A program made the translations under genes and the position numbers. A DNA stretch of 64,000 nt from Streptomyces pseudovenezuelae. GTDB taxonomy: Bacteria; Actinomycetota; Actinomycetes; Streptomycetales; Streptomycetaceae. This document shows positions 43,974-52,418 of this stretch, in pieces (positions within the stretch are counted from its first letter, which is position 1; each line of letters starts with the position of its first letter). The stretch is from NCBI RefSeq assembly GCF_029892565.1, contig NZ_JARXVH010000007.1, forward strand, positions 526,602-590,601, given 5' to 3'. The notes beneath the pieces were generated by a model. It was not told the origin of the DNA and did not search any database. It worked only from the letters and a program-made list of their open reading frames with translations.

Positions 43974-45047
43974 TCAGCTCGCCGTCCCGCCCGGCGTCTG
44001 CTTCTTCGCGTCGACGACCGCGCGCTCCGTGATGGCGCTGGTGAATATGACGGTGCCGGCCTTGAACTCGCTGTCCGCCCCCGGCTTGACCACCACGACG
44101 CGCTCGCCGAGCAACCGCAGGCTCTTCTTGTCGAAGATCCACTCGGTGCGGTCGCCGGTGTTGTCCTGCCGCGCGATCGCGATCCCGTGGCGGCCCTCGG
44201 CGTCGACCGCGTCGTCCACCGCGACGACCCCCGGGATCTTGGCGGCGGCCTTGTAGAGGGCGGCGGCGACGTCCGCGGGCGGGTAGCTCTCGGTCAGGAG
44301 GTCGCCGATGGCGACGAACGCCGCCTGGTCGCGCGGGACTTCGTGGTCCCGGACGGCGTCCGACTCCTTGTAGATCTGCCGCAGCAGCGTGTCGGGGTCG
44401 GTGGGCAGCTTGACCAACTGGTCGTACGCGCCGCCCAGCGGGACCTTGCTCTCCAGGGTCATGCCCTTGTCGCTGGTCTCGCCCGCCTCGATCAGCCAGC
44501 CGTCCAGCCCGTCGACGGACACCCAGGCCTGACGGGAGTGGAGTTCCTGGCTGACGACCGTGGTCTTGTCGTCGACGGTCTTGGGGTAGGTGCTGGCCAC
44601 CTTCGAGGCCACGTAGATGAACTGGCCGTCGTGCGCGGTGGGTCCGGAGGTGTCGGCGGCGGCCAGGGAGATGCGGTCCAGGAGTTGGGGGGCGCCCTTG
44701 GCGTCGGCGGCGCCGATCGTGGTGGTCAGCGCGGGGCCGGTGGCGAGGGGGGTCTTGCCGTCGCCGTTCCCGCCGGCCAGGGCGAGGCCGCCGACGACCG
44801 CGCCGGCCAGGGCGCAGGCCATCGCGGGCAGCAGGATCGCGCGGCGCAGGAACGGGTTGCGGCGCTGCGGGGTGACCACCGGGGCGGCCGGGCGGGTGGC
44901 GCTGCGAAGGTCGTCGTGGATCTGGGCCATCATGTGCTCCTTGTGGAACTGGTGGCGGCCCGCCGGCAGATCCCGTTCGACGGAGGGCAGGAGGTCCTGG
45001 GTCTCCGTCCACTCAGCCGGGTGCGGCTGGGAGGGGCTGGCGTTCAT
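43974..45047 (-). CDS. CU044_5270 family membrane protein (putative anti-sigma partner)
   Basis: A 357-residue protein. A cytoplasmic N-terminus (MNASPSQPHPAEWTETQDLL, LPAGRHQFHKEHMMAQIHDD), one transmembrane segment (RAILLPAMACALAGAVVGGL) and a large outer domain fit the actinobacterial CU044_5270 family. These always follow ECF sigma genes and probably tether or inhibit the sigma factor. The ATG has AAGGA seven bases upstream and overlaps the sigma stop (ATGA). Confidence 0.85.
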   Translation of the reverse strand: MNASPSQPHPAEWTETQDLLPSVERDLPAGRHQFHKEHMMAQIHDDLRSATRPAAPVVTPQRRNPFLRRAILLPAMACALAGAVVGGLALAGGNGDGKTPLATGPALTTTIGAADAKGAPQLLDRISLAAADTSGPTAHDGQFIYVASKVASTYPKTVDDKTTVVSQELHSRQAWVSVDGLDGWLIEAGETSDKGMTLESKVPLGGAYDQLVKLPTDPDTLLRQIYKESDAVRDHEVPRDQAAFVAIGDLLTESYPPADVAAALYKAAAKIPGVVAVDDAVDAEGRHGIAIARQDNTGDRTEWIFDKKSLRLLGERVVVVKPGADSEFKAGTVIFTSAITERAVVDAKKQTPGGTAS

Positions 45048-45778
45048 CGGTTTCCTTCCTGTGCGGACCGGACCGCGTATCCGCGATCTCCTGTTATCTG
45101 CCGGTTCGTGGACCCGAGTTCCCGTTTCTCCCGACCTTCTTGGTTCTCTCTTCTCTCCCTGCCTTCTCGGCTCCCTCGGCCTTCTCGGCTCCCTATGCCT
45201 TCGCTGATCTCTCGGCCTTTCCGTTTCAGCTCGGCGTCGGCGAGCTTGCGCAGCTTGCCGCGGGCGCGGGACAGGCGGGAGCGGACGGTGCCGATCGGGA
45301 TGTCGAGGGCGCGGGCCGCGTCGGCGTACTCCATGCCCTCCCACAGGCACAGCACCAACACCTCGCGTTCGGGGCGCTTCAGGGAGCCGAGGGCGGTCAG
45401 CGTGGCGGCGATCCGGTGCCGGTCGTCCAGCCGCCCCGCGGTCTCCTCGGCGTGGTCGGCGACCTGTGTCTCGCTCACGCCCGCCTCGGCGGCGGCGGTG
45501 GCCGCGGCCCGGTAGCGCCGGTTGCTGCGGTAGTGGGAGCGGGCGACGTTGGTGGCGATGCCCAGCAACCACGGCCGCAGGGAGCCCCCTTCGGCCTCGA
45601 TCGACCCGTGGCGCCGCCAAGCCTCCATGAACGTCGCCGACATGACGTCCTCGGCCACGGACCAGTCGGCGGTCAGCCGGAAGGCGTGGTTGTACACGGC
45701 GCGGGCACAGTCGTCGAAGAGTTCCGCGAAGGCGTCCGGATCTCCGGCCCGTATCCGGGTTCGCATATCTGTGGTCAC
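45044..45778 (-). CDS. ECF RNA polymerase sigma factor
   Basis: About 244 residues. Sigma region 2 is FAELFDDCARAVYNHAFRLT with AEDVMSATFMEAWRR, and region 4 is LVLCLWEGMEYADAARALDI with GTVRSRLSRARGKLRKL. The C-terminus carries an unusual hydrophilic tail of about 60 residues with repeated SREGR/ENQEGR units. GTG 45778 (TTGAGAAC upstream) is preferred over a GTG 48 bases upstream. The CU044_5270 gene follows in an ATGA overlap. Confidence 0.88.
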   Translation of the reverse strand: MTTDMRTRIRAGDPDAFAELFDDCARAVYNHAFRLTADWSVAEDVMSATFMEAWRRHGSIEAEGGSLRPWLLGIATNVARSHYRSNRRYRAAATAAAEAGVSETQVADHAEETAGRLDDRHRIAATLTALGSLKRPEREVLVLCLWEGMEYADAARALDIPIGTVRSRLSRARGKLRKLADAELKRKGREISEGIGSREGRGSREGRERRENQEGREKRELGSTNRQITGDRGYAVRSAQEGNR

Positions 45779-45974
45779 GTTCTCAACTGACCGGCCGAGC
45801 GGGCGAGTTCCGGTGATGCGCGTCACATTCTCTTACGGCGTGCCCTACGGGGTTCACGGCGGCCGGGGTCTGATTTTTCCGGTTCTCCCTGGACCGGGCC
45901 GGGTGCCGACCCCATACTTTCCTGTCCGTCACCGTGTCCAACACCGTGGCCGTCGCGTGAGGTTCGGGGGAGCC

Positions 45975-48725
45975 GTGTACTGGGACACCGTCGCCGAGGA
46001 TGTCATCTACCGGCGCGCCGTACGCGCGTGTCTGACCGTGCCCCGTATCCGCCGGCAGCTCGAAGCCCGCCCGGCCGTGACGGCGAACGACGTCGTCCGG
46101 GCCATGTCTTCGCAGGACAACATCGCCGACGTACTCGCCTGGGGCGGCGGCTCGCACGCCGCGTTCCACTCGGTCGCCGTGAAACGGAAACAGGTGCAGG
46201 ATCTGCTCCGCAGCATCGCGGAGGAGGCGGAGTGGGACAGCCGTACCGCGGCCTTCTACGTGACTGCCGCGGTCACCGTACTGCTGTGGTTCGGCGGCGC
46301 CCCGTTCCTGTACACCCTCGCCGTCCTGCTCACCCTCACCCTCGGCGCGCTGGCCCTCGTGCTGGAGGCCTCCCGGTCCCGGATCCAACTCCTGCTCTGG
46401 GGACTTGGCGGCGTCCTGTTCACGTTCGGCCTGTCGGTCCTGGTGCCGTTGTCCCTGTTCCTGGGCCGCCGTTGGTACCGGGTGCTGGTCCAGCGCACCG
46501 CCGGCCCGGTGGTACAGAAGGCGGTCGACGGCCTGCTCGGCGAGGATCACGACACGCTGCTGCTGGCCACCGACTACGACGGGCTCCGCTCGCCCAGGGA
46601 CAGCAGGTGGCTGATCGACAACGCCGCGCTCGGCCAACTCCTGCGCAAGATCAAGCAGATAGACGGCGGCACCATCGCCATCAGCGGCCCGCGCGGCGTC
46701 GGCAAGACCTCCCTGCTGCGCAAGTGCACGGCCCCGCACGACTTCTCGGTCTTCGCCGAGGCGCCCGCGGCCTACGCCCCGCACGACTTCCTGACCTCGC
46801 TCTTCGTCCAGGTCTGCGAGACCTACATCCGCGACGCCGGCCACCACGTCCCGGAGTTCACGCGTCTTCCCCATCTGCACCGGGTGCTGGGCCGGCTCGC
46901 CCTGCCGCTCCAACGGCTGGTCCGCTGGCTCGCGTTCGCTCTGCCGGCCGCCGGACTCGTCACCCTGGGCCTGTTCGCCACGGCACGCTCTCTGCAGACC
47001 GAGCACAGCAACGAAGTACGCCGCTACGTCGCCGACCTGGCCGACACCGTGCGCGAACACGCGTTGGACGTGTGGCACGGGCAGGCGGTGGTCGCGGGAC
47101 TGGCGGCGACCTGCGTCGGCGTCGCCATCTGGATGATCCGGAGCTCCCCCACCGTCGGCGTGGTCCTGCGCAGGACGGGGCGCACGGTGTACCAGGTCGT
47201 GGTCGTCGCGCTGTGCTGCGGACCGTTCATCTCCCTCGCATTCGACCCCGAGATCCGGCGCAACGCGGCGTCCCTGCTCCACGACGGGACGTTGGCCTGG
47301 TGGCTGTTGCTCCTCGTGCTCTCGATCGTTCTGCTCGCCAACTACCCGGCCCGCGACGTGGTGGTGAGGATCAGCGAGTGGGAAGTACCGAAGCGCTGGT
47401 TCTACGCCCCACTCGTGCGGCTTCTTCCCTTTGCCGCGCTCGCCGTGCTGATCGCCTCGCGCGGGGGCCGGGCCATCCTCACCGACTCGGAGAATCCCGA
47501 ACGCATCCTGATCTGGCTGCTGGGCATCGGGCTGGGGAAGTTCCAGTACCGCTCCTGGACGTTGATCCGGCCCGAGCCGAAACTGGTCGCGGCCTGCCGC
47601 AGGCGCCTCTACCAACTGCAGACGATCCAGAGCTCGTCGGCAGCCGTCACCACCGGGGCGACCCAACTGCTCAGTCTCGGCACCTCGCATACGACCTCGC
47701 TGTCGACGATCCCGCCCAACTACCCGTCCCTGGTGGCCGACTTCCGCCTGCTCCTGGCCGACATCGCCCAGGACATCCAGTCCCGCGGGCAGCGCTTCAT
47801 CATCGCGATCGACGAGGTGGACCGGCTGGGCACCGACGCGGAGGCGCTGGCTTTCCTGCGCGAGATCAAGGCGGTCCTGGGAGTGCCCGGGGTGCATTTC
47901 CTGATCTCCGTCGCCGAGGACGTCGGTGCCGCCTTCGTACGGCGCGGCCTTCCGCACCGCGATGTGACGGACAGTTCCTTCGACGACGTCCTGCATGTAC
48001 AGGCGCACGTTCTCGCGGAGTCCACGGGCGTGCTGCGCAAGCGCGCCGACGACATCTCGCCGCCGTTCGTCCTGCTCTCCCACGCCCTGTCCGGCGGAAT
48101 CCCGCGTGACCTGATCCGTTACGGACGTCGCCTCGTGGAAGTGCGGGACACGACGCACGACGTGGAACTCACCGACATCTCCAAGACGGTCATCCTGGAG
48201 GAACTCTCGGAGACCCTCGCCGGCTTCAGGACCCTCCTGGCCAAGTACCAGTGGTCCGAGGACACCAGCGTGATCCTCGGCTCCTTCCGCGGTCTCGTGG
48301 GTCACCTGCGGACCGCCTGCCCGTGCCGCGGACGCGAGGAGCAACTCTTGCTGGCCCTTGAGCACTTCGCCATCCACGCACCACGCCAGCAGGACCACTC
48401 CACGGGAGACGCGGTGGCCGACGAGGCCCGCCCACTCATCGACGAGGCCGCCGCCTACGCCTACTTCTCCCTCACCCTGCTCGGCGTCTTCGGCCGCCCC
48501 CAGTTCAACAGCCGGATGGCCGCAGCCCGAAGCCGAGGCCCCGACGGCGACCCCGAACTCCTCGCGGAGGCCCGCCTCGAACTCGCCGTATCCCCCTACA
48601 GCGCAAGGAAGTTGATCGACGGCATCCGCCTGGCCTGGGACCTCCCCGACTCCCCCGCGGCCGCGGCCCCGACCTTCGTCCCACCCCCGAGAAGCACGGC
48701 GTGCACCGTCCACCACCGGTCCTGA
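45975..48725 (+). CDS. KAP-like P-loop NTPase with inserted membrane segments
   Basis: A 916-residue protein, start GTG 45975 after a GGGGGA stretch (GTG 45957 is also possible). Two N-terminal membrane segments (about residues 95-170) precede Walker A SGPRGVGKTS (near 236). Several hydrophobic helices follow, and Walker B FIIAIDEVDRLG lies near 610. Membrane helices placed between Walker A and B are the hallmark of KAP NTPases. The ATPase has an arginine-rich sensor region (RRGLPHRDV). It is divergent from the ECF sigma gene. Cellular role unknown; KAP proteins often work in membrane-linked signalling or defence. Confidence 0.72.
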   Translation: MYWDTVAEDVIYRRAVRACLTVPRIRRQLEARPAVTANDVVRAMSSQDNIADVLAWGGGSHAAFHSVAVKRKQVQDLLRSIAEEAEWDSRTAAFYVTAAVTVLLWFGGAPFLYTLAVLLTLTLGALALVLEASRSRIQLLLWGLGGVLFTFGLSVLVPLSLFLGRRWYRVLVQRTAGPVVQKAVDGLLGEDHDTLLLATDYDGLRSPRDSRWLIDNAALGQLLRKIKQIDGGTIAISGPRGVGKTSLLRKCTAPHDFSVFAEAPAAYAPHDFLTSLFVQVCETYIRDAGHHVPEFTRLPHLHRVLGRLALPLQRLVRWLAFALPAAGLVTLGLFATARSLQTEHSNEVRRYVADLADTVREHALDVWHGQAVVAGLAATCVGVAIWMIRSSPTVGVVLRRTGRTVYQVVVVALCCGPFISLAFDPEIRRNAASLLHDGTLAWWLLLLVLSIVLLANYPARDVVVRISEWEVPKRWFYAPLVRLLPFAALAVLIASRGGRAILTDSENPERILIWLLGIGLGKFQYRSWTLIRPEPKLVAACRRRLYQLQTIQSSSAAVTTGATQLLSLGTSHTTSLSTIPPNYPSLVADFRLLLADIAQDIQSRGQRFIIAIDEVDRLGTDAEALAFLREIKAVLGVPGVHFLISVAEDVGAAFVRRGLPHRDVTDSSFDDVLHVQAHVLAESTGVLRKRADDISPPFVLLSHALSGGIPRDLIRYGRRLVEVRDTTHDVELTDISKTVILEELSETLAGFRTLLAKYQWSEDTSVILGSFRGLVGHLRTACPCRGREEQLLLALEHFAIHAPRQQDHSTGDAVADEARPLIDEAAAYAYFSLTLLGVFGRPQFNSRMAAARSRGPDGDPELLAEARLELAVSPYSARKLIDGIRLAWDLPDSPAAAAPTFVPPPRSTACTVHHRS

Positions 48726-48732
48726 CCCGACC

Positions 48733-49464
48733 TCAGTCCACGCCCGCCGCCCCGAACACCCGCCCCCTCATCCCGACCCGCTCGTACACCCCGACCGCGC
48801 CCACATTCCCCGCGTCCACCATCAACGCGGCCCGCCCGTGGTCCCGTACCAACTCCCCCACCACGAACGCCGAAACCTCGCCCCCCAACCCCCGCCCCCG
48901 CGCCCCCGGATGCGTGACCACCCCGGCCAGGAACCCGCACCCACCCGCCGACCACGCGTCCGCGGCCACGGCGAGCAGCCGTCCGTCGGCTTCGTCGCGC
49001 AGCCCCGCCCAGCGGCGGACGCCGGGGCGGCCGGGTTGGGCGTAGGAGTCGGGGAAGTGTCGGGCGAAGAGGTCCCCGGCCGCCCGTTCGCCGGGCGCGT
49101 CCAGCCAGCCGACGCGTTCCGGACCGGCCGCCGCGTGCGGCACCGTCGTCTCCATCCACAGGAACGGGCCGCCACCATGCCCGAGTTGAGGAATCCCGCG
49201 CACCAGTCCGTCGATCAACCCCGCCTCGCCAAAAGGGCGATAGGTCGGCCCGACCTCGCGCAGCACATCTCGTACGAGGATCAGCGCATCGGCCTCCTCC
49301 CCGGCCACCGCGATCCGGTCCCGCCCCGAAAGGCCGGGGCTCGCCACCGCCGTAGCCAAGCCGTGGCGGTAGACGCGGACGCCGGGGGCCGGGGAACCGT
49401 CGGGGCGGAGCTGGGCCGCCCAGATCAGGTGGCCGTCGGTTTCTCCGTAGACCCCGTCGATCAC
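48733..49464 (-). CDS. GNAT family N-acetyltransferase
   Basis: A 243-residue protein. The C-terminal acetyl-CoA site is VVTHPGARGRGLGGEVSAFV, with ALMVDAGNVGAVGVYERVGM at the end; the N-terminal half is a less conserved domain. The GTG at 49464 overlaps the sensor kinase stop (GTGA), so it is the third cistron of the two-component operon. The substrate is unknown. Confidence 0.85.
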   Translation of the reverse strand: MIDGVYGETDGHLIWAAQLRPDGSPAPGVRVYRHGLATAVASPGLSGRDRIAVAGEEADALILVRDVLREVGPTYRPFGEAGLIDGLVRGIPQLGHGGGPFLWMETTVPHAAAGPERVGWLDAPGERAAGDLFARHFPDSYAQPGRPGVRRWAGLRDEADGRLLAVAADAWSAGGCGFLAGVVTHPGARGRGLGGEVSAFVVGELVRDHGRAALMVDAGNVGAVGVYERVGMRGRVFGAAGVD

Positions 49465-50891
49465 CTGGTAAGACCCGCCGGCGCCCCGCCCACCGTGAAC
49501 CCGATCACCGAGCCTCCGCCCTCCCTCCGGTAGGCGAAGGGGGCGCCGGCGTGGGCCATGGCCACCTCTCGGACGATGGAGAGGCCCAGGCCGGAGCCGG
49601 GGAGGGAGCGGGCGTCGGCGGCTCGGTAGAAGCGGTCGAAGATGCGGATGAGGTCGGCTTCGGCGACGCCGGGACCGCGGTCGAGGATCTCGACGCGGAC
49701 CGTGCCGGGCCGGGCGGGGCCGGAGACGTTGATCTCGATCGGCTCGGTGCCGTCGCGGTCGAACTTGGCCGCGTTCTCCGCGAGGTTGGAGATCGCGCGG
49801 GTCAGCATGCCGGGGCGGCCGTCGGTCGTCGTGTCGCCGCTCGCGCGGACCGTGATCTCGCGACCGGTGCGGCGCCGGGCCAGGCCCGCGACGTCCTCGG
49901 CGATGTCGGCGAGGTCCACCCGCTGCGGCGGCTCCGTGTCGGACTGACCGGCCGCGAGGTCGACGAGTTCGTTGACCAGGTCGGTCAACTCCCGCGCCTC
50001 CTGGGAGAGGTCGGCGACCAGTTCGAGGCGGGTGGCGGGGGGCAGTTCGTCGATACGGCGGAGCAGGGAGATGTTCGTACGCAAGGACGTGAGCGGCGTA
50101 CGGAGTTCGTGGCCCGCGTCCTGGACCAGACGGCGCTGGTCCTCCTCGGACTGGGCGAGCCGGCCCAGCATGCGGTCGAAGGCGCGGCCGAGGCGGCCCA
50201 CCTCGTCGTAGCCGGCGACGGGTACGACGATGCCGAGCCGGCGCGTGCGGGCCACGTCCTCCGCGGCGGAGGTGAGGATGATCAGGCGGCGGGTGATGCG
50301 CCGGGCCAGCCACCAGCCGACGATGCCGGCGCCGGTCACCACCGCGGCCATCAGGATCAGCGTGCGCTGCTGCAGCGCCCGCAGCAGATCCTCGGTGTCG
50401 CTGAACTCCTGCGCGACCTGCACCGCGCCGTGTCCGCCGCCGAGCGAGACGGTCGCCACGCGGTAGACGTCGGCGCCGACGTCTACCTCCTTGTGCTCGG
50501 CGATCGTCCCGGCCGTACGGTCGGCCGCGATCGCCCGGTCGGCGGACGTGACCGGCAGCGCCGGGCTGCCGGAGTCGATCACCGAACCGTCCGGCCCGAG
50601 CACCTGCACATCGGTCCGGGCCGGCCGCACGATGTCGTGACCCGGCGCCGACGAGGAGAAGTCGCCGGGCGTCATCGTGTGCTGGCGCACCTCGTCGCGC
50701 AGATCCTGCACGACCTGGTCGAACACCGACTCCTGGTCGACCCGGACCAGCCGGGCGGCGGCGCTGTAGGACAGGACGCCGACGAGCACGGTGACGGCCG
50801 CGGTCACCGCCGCGAAGGACACCGCGAAGGTGGTGCGCAGGGAGACCAGGCCGGGCCGCCGTCTGACCAGCAGGCGCCGCAGTCGCCCCAC
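49461..50891 (-). CDS. sensor histidine kinase, MprB-like
   Basis: A 476-residue kinase with two transmembrane segments (SFAAVTAAVTVLVGVLSYSA near the N-terminus and LILMAAVVTGAGIVGWWLAR), an extracellular sensor loop, HAMP, and the phosphoacceptor motif AGHELRTPLTSLRTN (His near 257). The ATPase domain has NLAENAAKFDRDGTEP and GSGLGLSIVREVA. It starts immediately after the response regulator stop with no gap. MprAB-type systems sense envelope stress. Confidence 0.92.
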   Translation of the reverse strand: MGRLRRLLVRRRPGLVSLRTTFAVSFAAVTAAVTVLVGVLSYSAAARLVRVDQESVFDQVVQDLRDEVRQHTMTPGDFSSSAPGHDIVRPARTDVQVLGPDGSVIDSGSPALPVTSADRAIAADRTAGTIAEHKEVDVGADVYRVATVSLGGGHGAVQVAQEFSDTEDLLRALQQRTLILMAAVVTGAGIVGWWLARRITRRLIILTSAAEDVARTRRLGIVVPVAGYDEVGRLGRAFDRMLGRLAQSEEDQRRLVQDAGHELRTPLTSLRTNISLLRRIDELPPATRLELVADLSQEARELTDLVNELVDLAAGQSDTEPPQRVDLADIAEDVAGLARRRTGREITVRASGDTTTDGRPGMLTRAISNLAENAAKFDRDGTEPIEINVSGPARPGTVRVEILDRGPGVAEADLIRIFDRFYRAADARSLPGSGLGLSIVREVAMAHAGAPFAYRREGGGSVIGFTVGGAPAGLTR

Positions 50892-51608
50892 TCAGTCCTC
50901 CCGCAGCACGTAACCCACACCGCGCACCGTGTGGATCAGCGCCGGCGCCCCCGGGTCGTCGAGCTTGCGGCGCAGGTAACCGACGTACACGGCGAGGTTC
51001 TTGGAACCGGGCCCGAAGTCGTAGCCCCAGATCCGGTCGTAGATCGTGGAGTGGTCCAGCACGATCCCCGCGTTGCGCACCAGCAGTTCGAGGAGCTCGA
51101 ACTCGGTCCGCGTCAGCTCCAGCTCACGCCCGCCCCGCCAGGCCCGCCGCGCCTGCATGTCCATCCGCAGTCCGGCGGCCTCGATCTGCCGGTCGGTGAT
51201 CTGCGGCTCCTTCGGTACGTCCGCCAGGGCGCCGTTGCCCGAGCTGGTCCGGCGCAGCAGCGCGCGCAGCCGGGCGAAGACCTCCTCGACATCGAACGGC
51301 TTGACCACGTAGTCGTCGGCGCCCGCGTCAAGGCCGGCGATCCGGTCCGCGGTCTCGACGAGGGCGGTGAGCATGAGGATCGGGGTGCGGTCGCCCTCGG
51401 CGCGCAGCACCCGGCAGACCTGGAGGCCGTCGATGCCGGGCATCATCACGTCCAGCACCAGCACGTCCGGTGGGGTGCGGTGGGCCTGCGCCAGCGCCTC
51501 CACGCCGTCGGCGACCGCGGTGACCTGGTAGCCCTCCAGGCTCAGGGCGCGCTCCAGGGCGTGACGGATGGCGCGGTCGTCTTCGGCGAGCAGCACAGTT
51601 TGGGACAC
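50892..51608 (-). CDS. OmpR/PhoB-type response regulator, MprA-like
   Basis: A 238-residue regulator. The receiver domain has the acidic pocket LLAEDDRAIRHALERAL, the phosphoacceptor in VLVLDVMMPGIDGLQVC (about D52) and the Lys in YVVKPFDVEEV. The winged-helix output domain ends RTEFELLELLVRNAG, VLDHSTIYDRIWGYDFG and YVGYLRRKLDDPG. It is the first gene of the RR-HK-GNAT operon. Confidence 0.93.
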   Translation of the reverse strand: MSQTVLLAEDDRAIRHALERALSLEGYQVTAVADGVEALAQAHRTPPDVLVLDVMMPGIDGLQVCRVLRAEGDRTPILMLTALVETADRIAGLDAGADDYVVKPFDVEEVFARLRALLRRTSSGNGALADVPKEPQITDRQIEAAGLRMDMQARRAWRGGRELELTRTEFELLELLVRNAGIVLDHSTIYDRIWGYDFGPGSKNLAVYVGYLRRKLDDPGAPALIHTVRGVGYVLRED

Positions 51609-51687
51609 GGGCCCCAGTCTGCCAATGCCTCCGGCGGATCGGCGGGGTGTGTGGGTCTACGATCAGCCTTTTTACCCGGATCTCACC

Positions 51688-51772
51688 CTTGGGGGGCCGT
51701 CCCTGGGGGCTGCCGCCCCCAGACCCCCGCTTTCGGCCTGGACGGCCTCGTCCTCAAACGCCGGACGGGCTG
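51688..51772 (-). repeat. common Streptomyces intergenic repeat with hairpin terminator
   Basis: A G/C-rich element including CTGGGGGC (51703-51710)-TGCC-GCCCCCAG (51715-51722), a perfect eight-base hairpin, followed by CCTCGTCCTCAAACGCCGGA. I recognise this as a short sequence that recurs between genes across Streptomyces genomes. It lies just downstream of the FMN reductase gene and probably ends its transcript. Confidence 0.6.
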
Positions 51773-51794
51773 GGTGGGACCAGGACCGGCCTTG

Positions 51795-52418
51795 TCAGTG
51801 CGCGCCGGACGGGCTGGTGGGCGAGAGGGCTGCCAGCTGTTCTGCGAACGGCACGACCTCGAAGTCGTCCGCCTTCGCCACCGGCCTCGCCGCCGCCAGG
51901 CCCGTCATCAGAGCCGCCAGCTCACCCGCCGCCCGCTCGATCCGGCCCTCCAGACCCTCCGCGCCCCAGTCCTCCGACGCCGCGTACACCCCGGTCGGGA
52001 CGACCACGGCGCGCAGGTAGGAGAAGAGAGGACGCAGGGCGTGGTCCAGGACCAGCGAGTGCCGGGCCGTGCCACCCGTCGCGGCGACCAGGACCGGCTT
52101 GCCCGCCAGCGCGTCCATCTCCAACACGTCGAAGAAGGACTTGAACAGTCCGCTGTACGAGGCCGAGAACACCGGCGTGACGACGATGAGGCCGTCGGCG
52201 TCGGTCACCGCCTGCTGGGCGGCGGACAGTGCCTTGCCGGGAAAACCGTTGGTGAAGTTGTGCGCGATCTCCACGGCCAGGTCGCGCAGCTCCACGACCT
52301 GGATGTCGACCTGGACGTCCACCGGGGTCTGCCGGTCCACCGCGGCGGCCAGCCGGTCCGCCAGCAACCGCGTGGACGAGGGCACGCTCAGCCCCGCCGA
52401 AACGACGACGAGCTTCAT
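51795..52418 (-). CDS. NADPH-dependent FMN reductase (CE1759-like)
   Basis: A 207-residue flavodoxin-like reductase. MKLVVVSAGLSVPSSTRLLA at the start and TPVFSASYSGLFKSFFDVLE match the flavin-reductase motif region. It would supply reduced FMN to the monooxygenase. Its ATG overlaps the stop of the luciferase-like gene (ATGA). Confidence 0.88.
   Translation of the reverse strand: MKLVVVSAGLSVPSSTRLLADRLAAAVDRQTPVDVQVDIQVVELRDLAVEIAHNFTNGFPGKALSAAQQAVTDADGLIVVTPVFSASYSGLFKSFFDVLEMDALAGKPVLVAATGGTARHSLVLDHALRPLFSYLRAVVVPTGVYAASEDWGAEGLEGRIERAAGELAALMTGLAAARPVAKADDFEVVPFAEQLAALSPTSPSGAH

Noticed and set aside
45783..48716. A 977-codon open frame on the minus strand opposite the KAP-like gene
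   Set aside because: It is a shadow of GC-rich third-position bias; the plus-strand product has Walker motifs and membrane helices, while this one is low-complexity.
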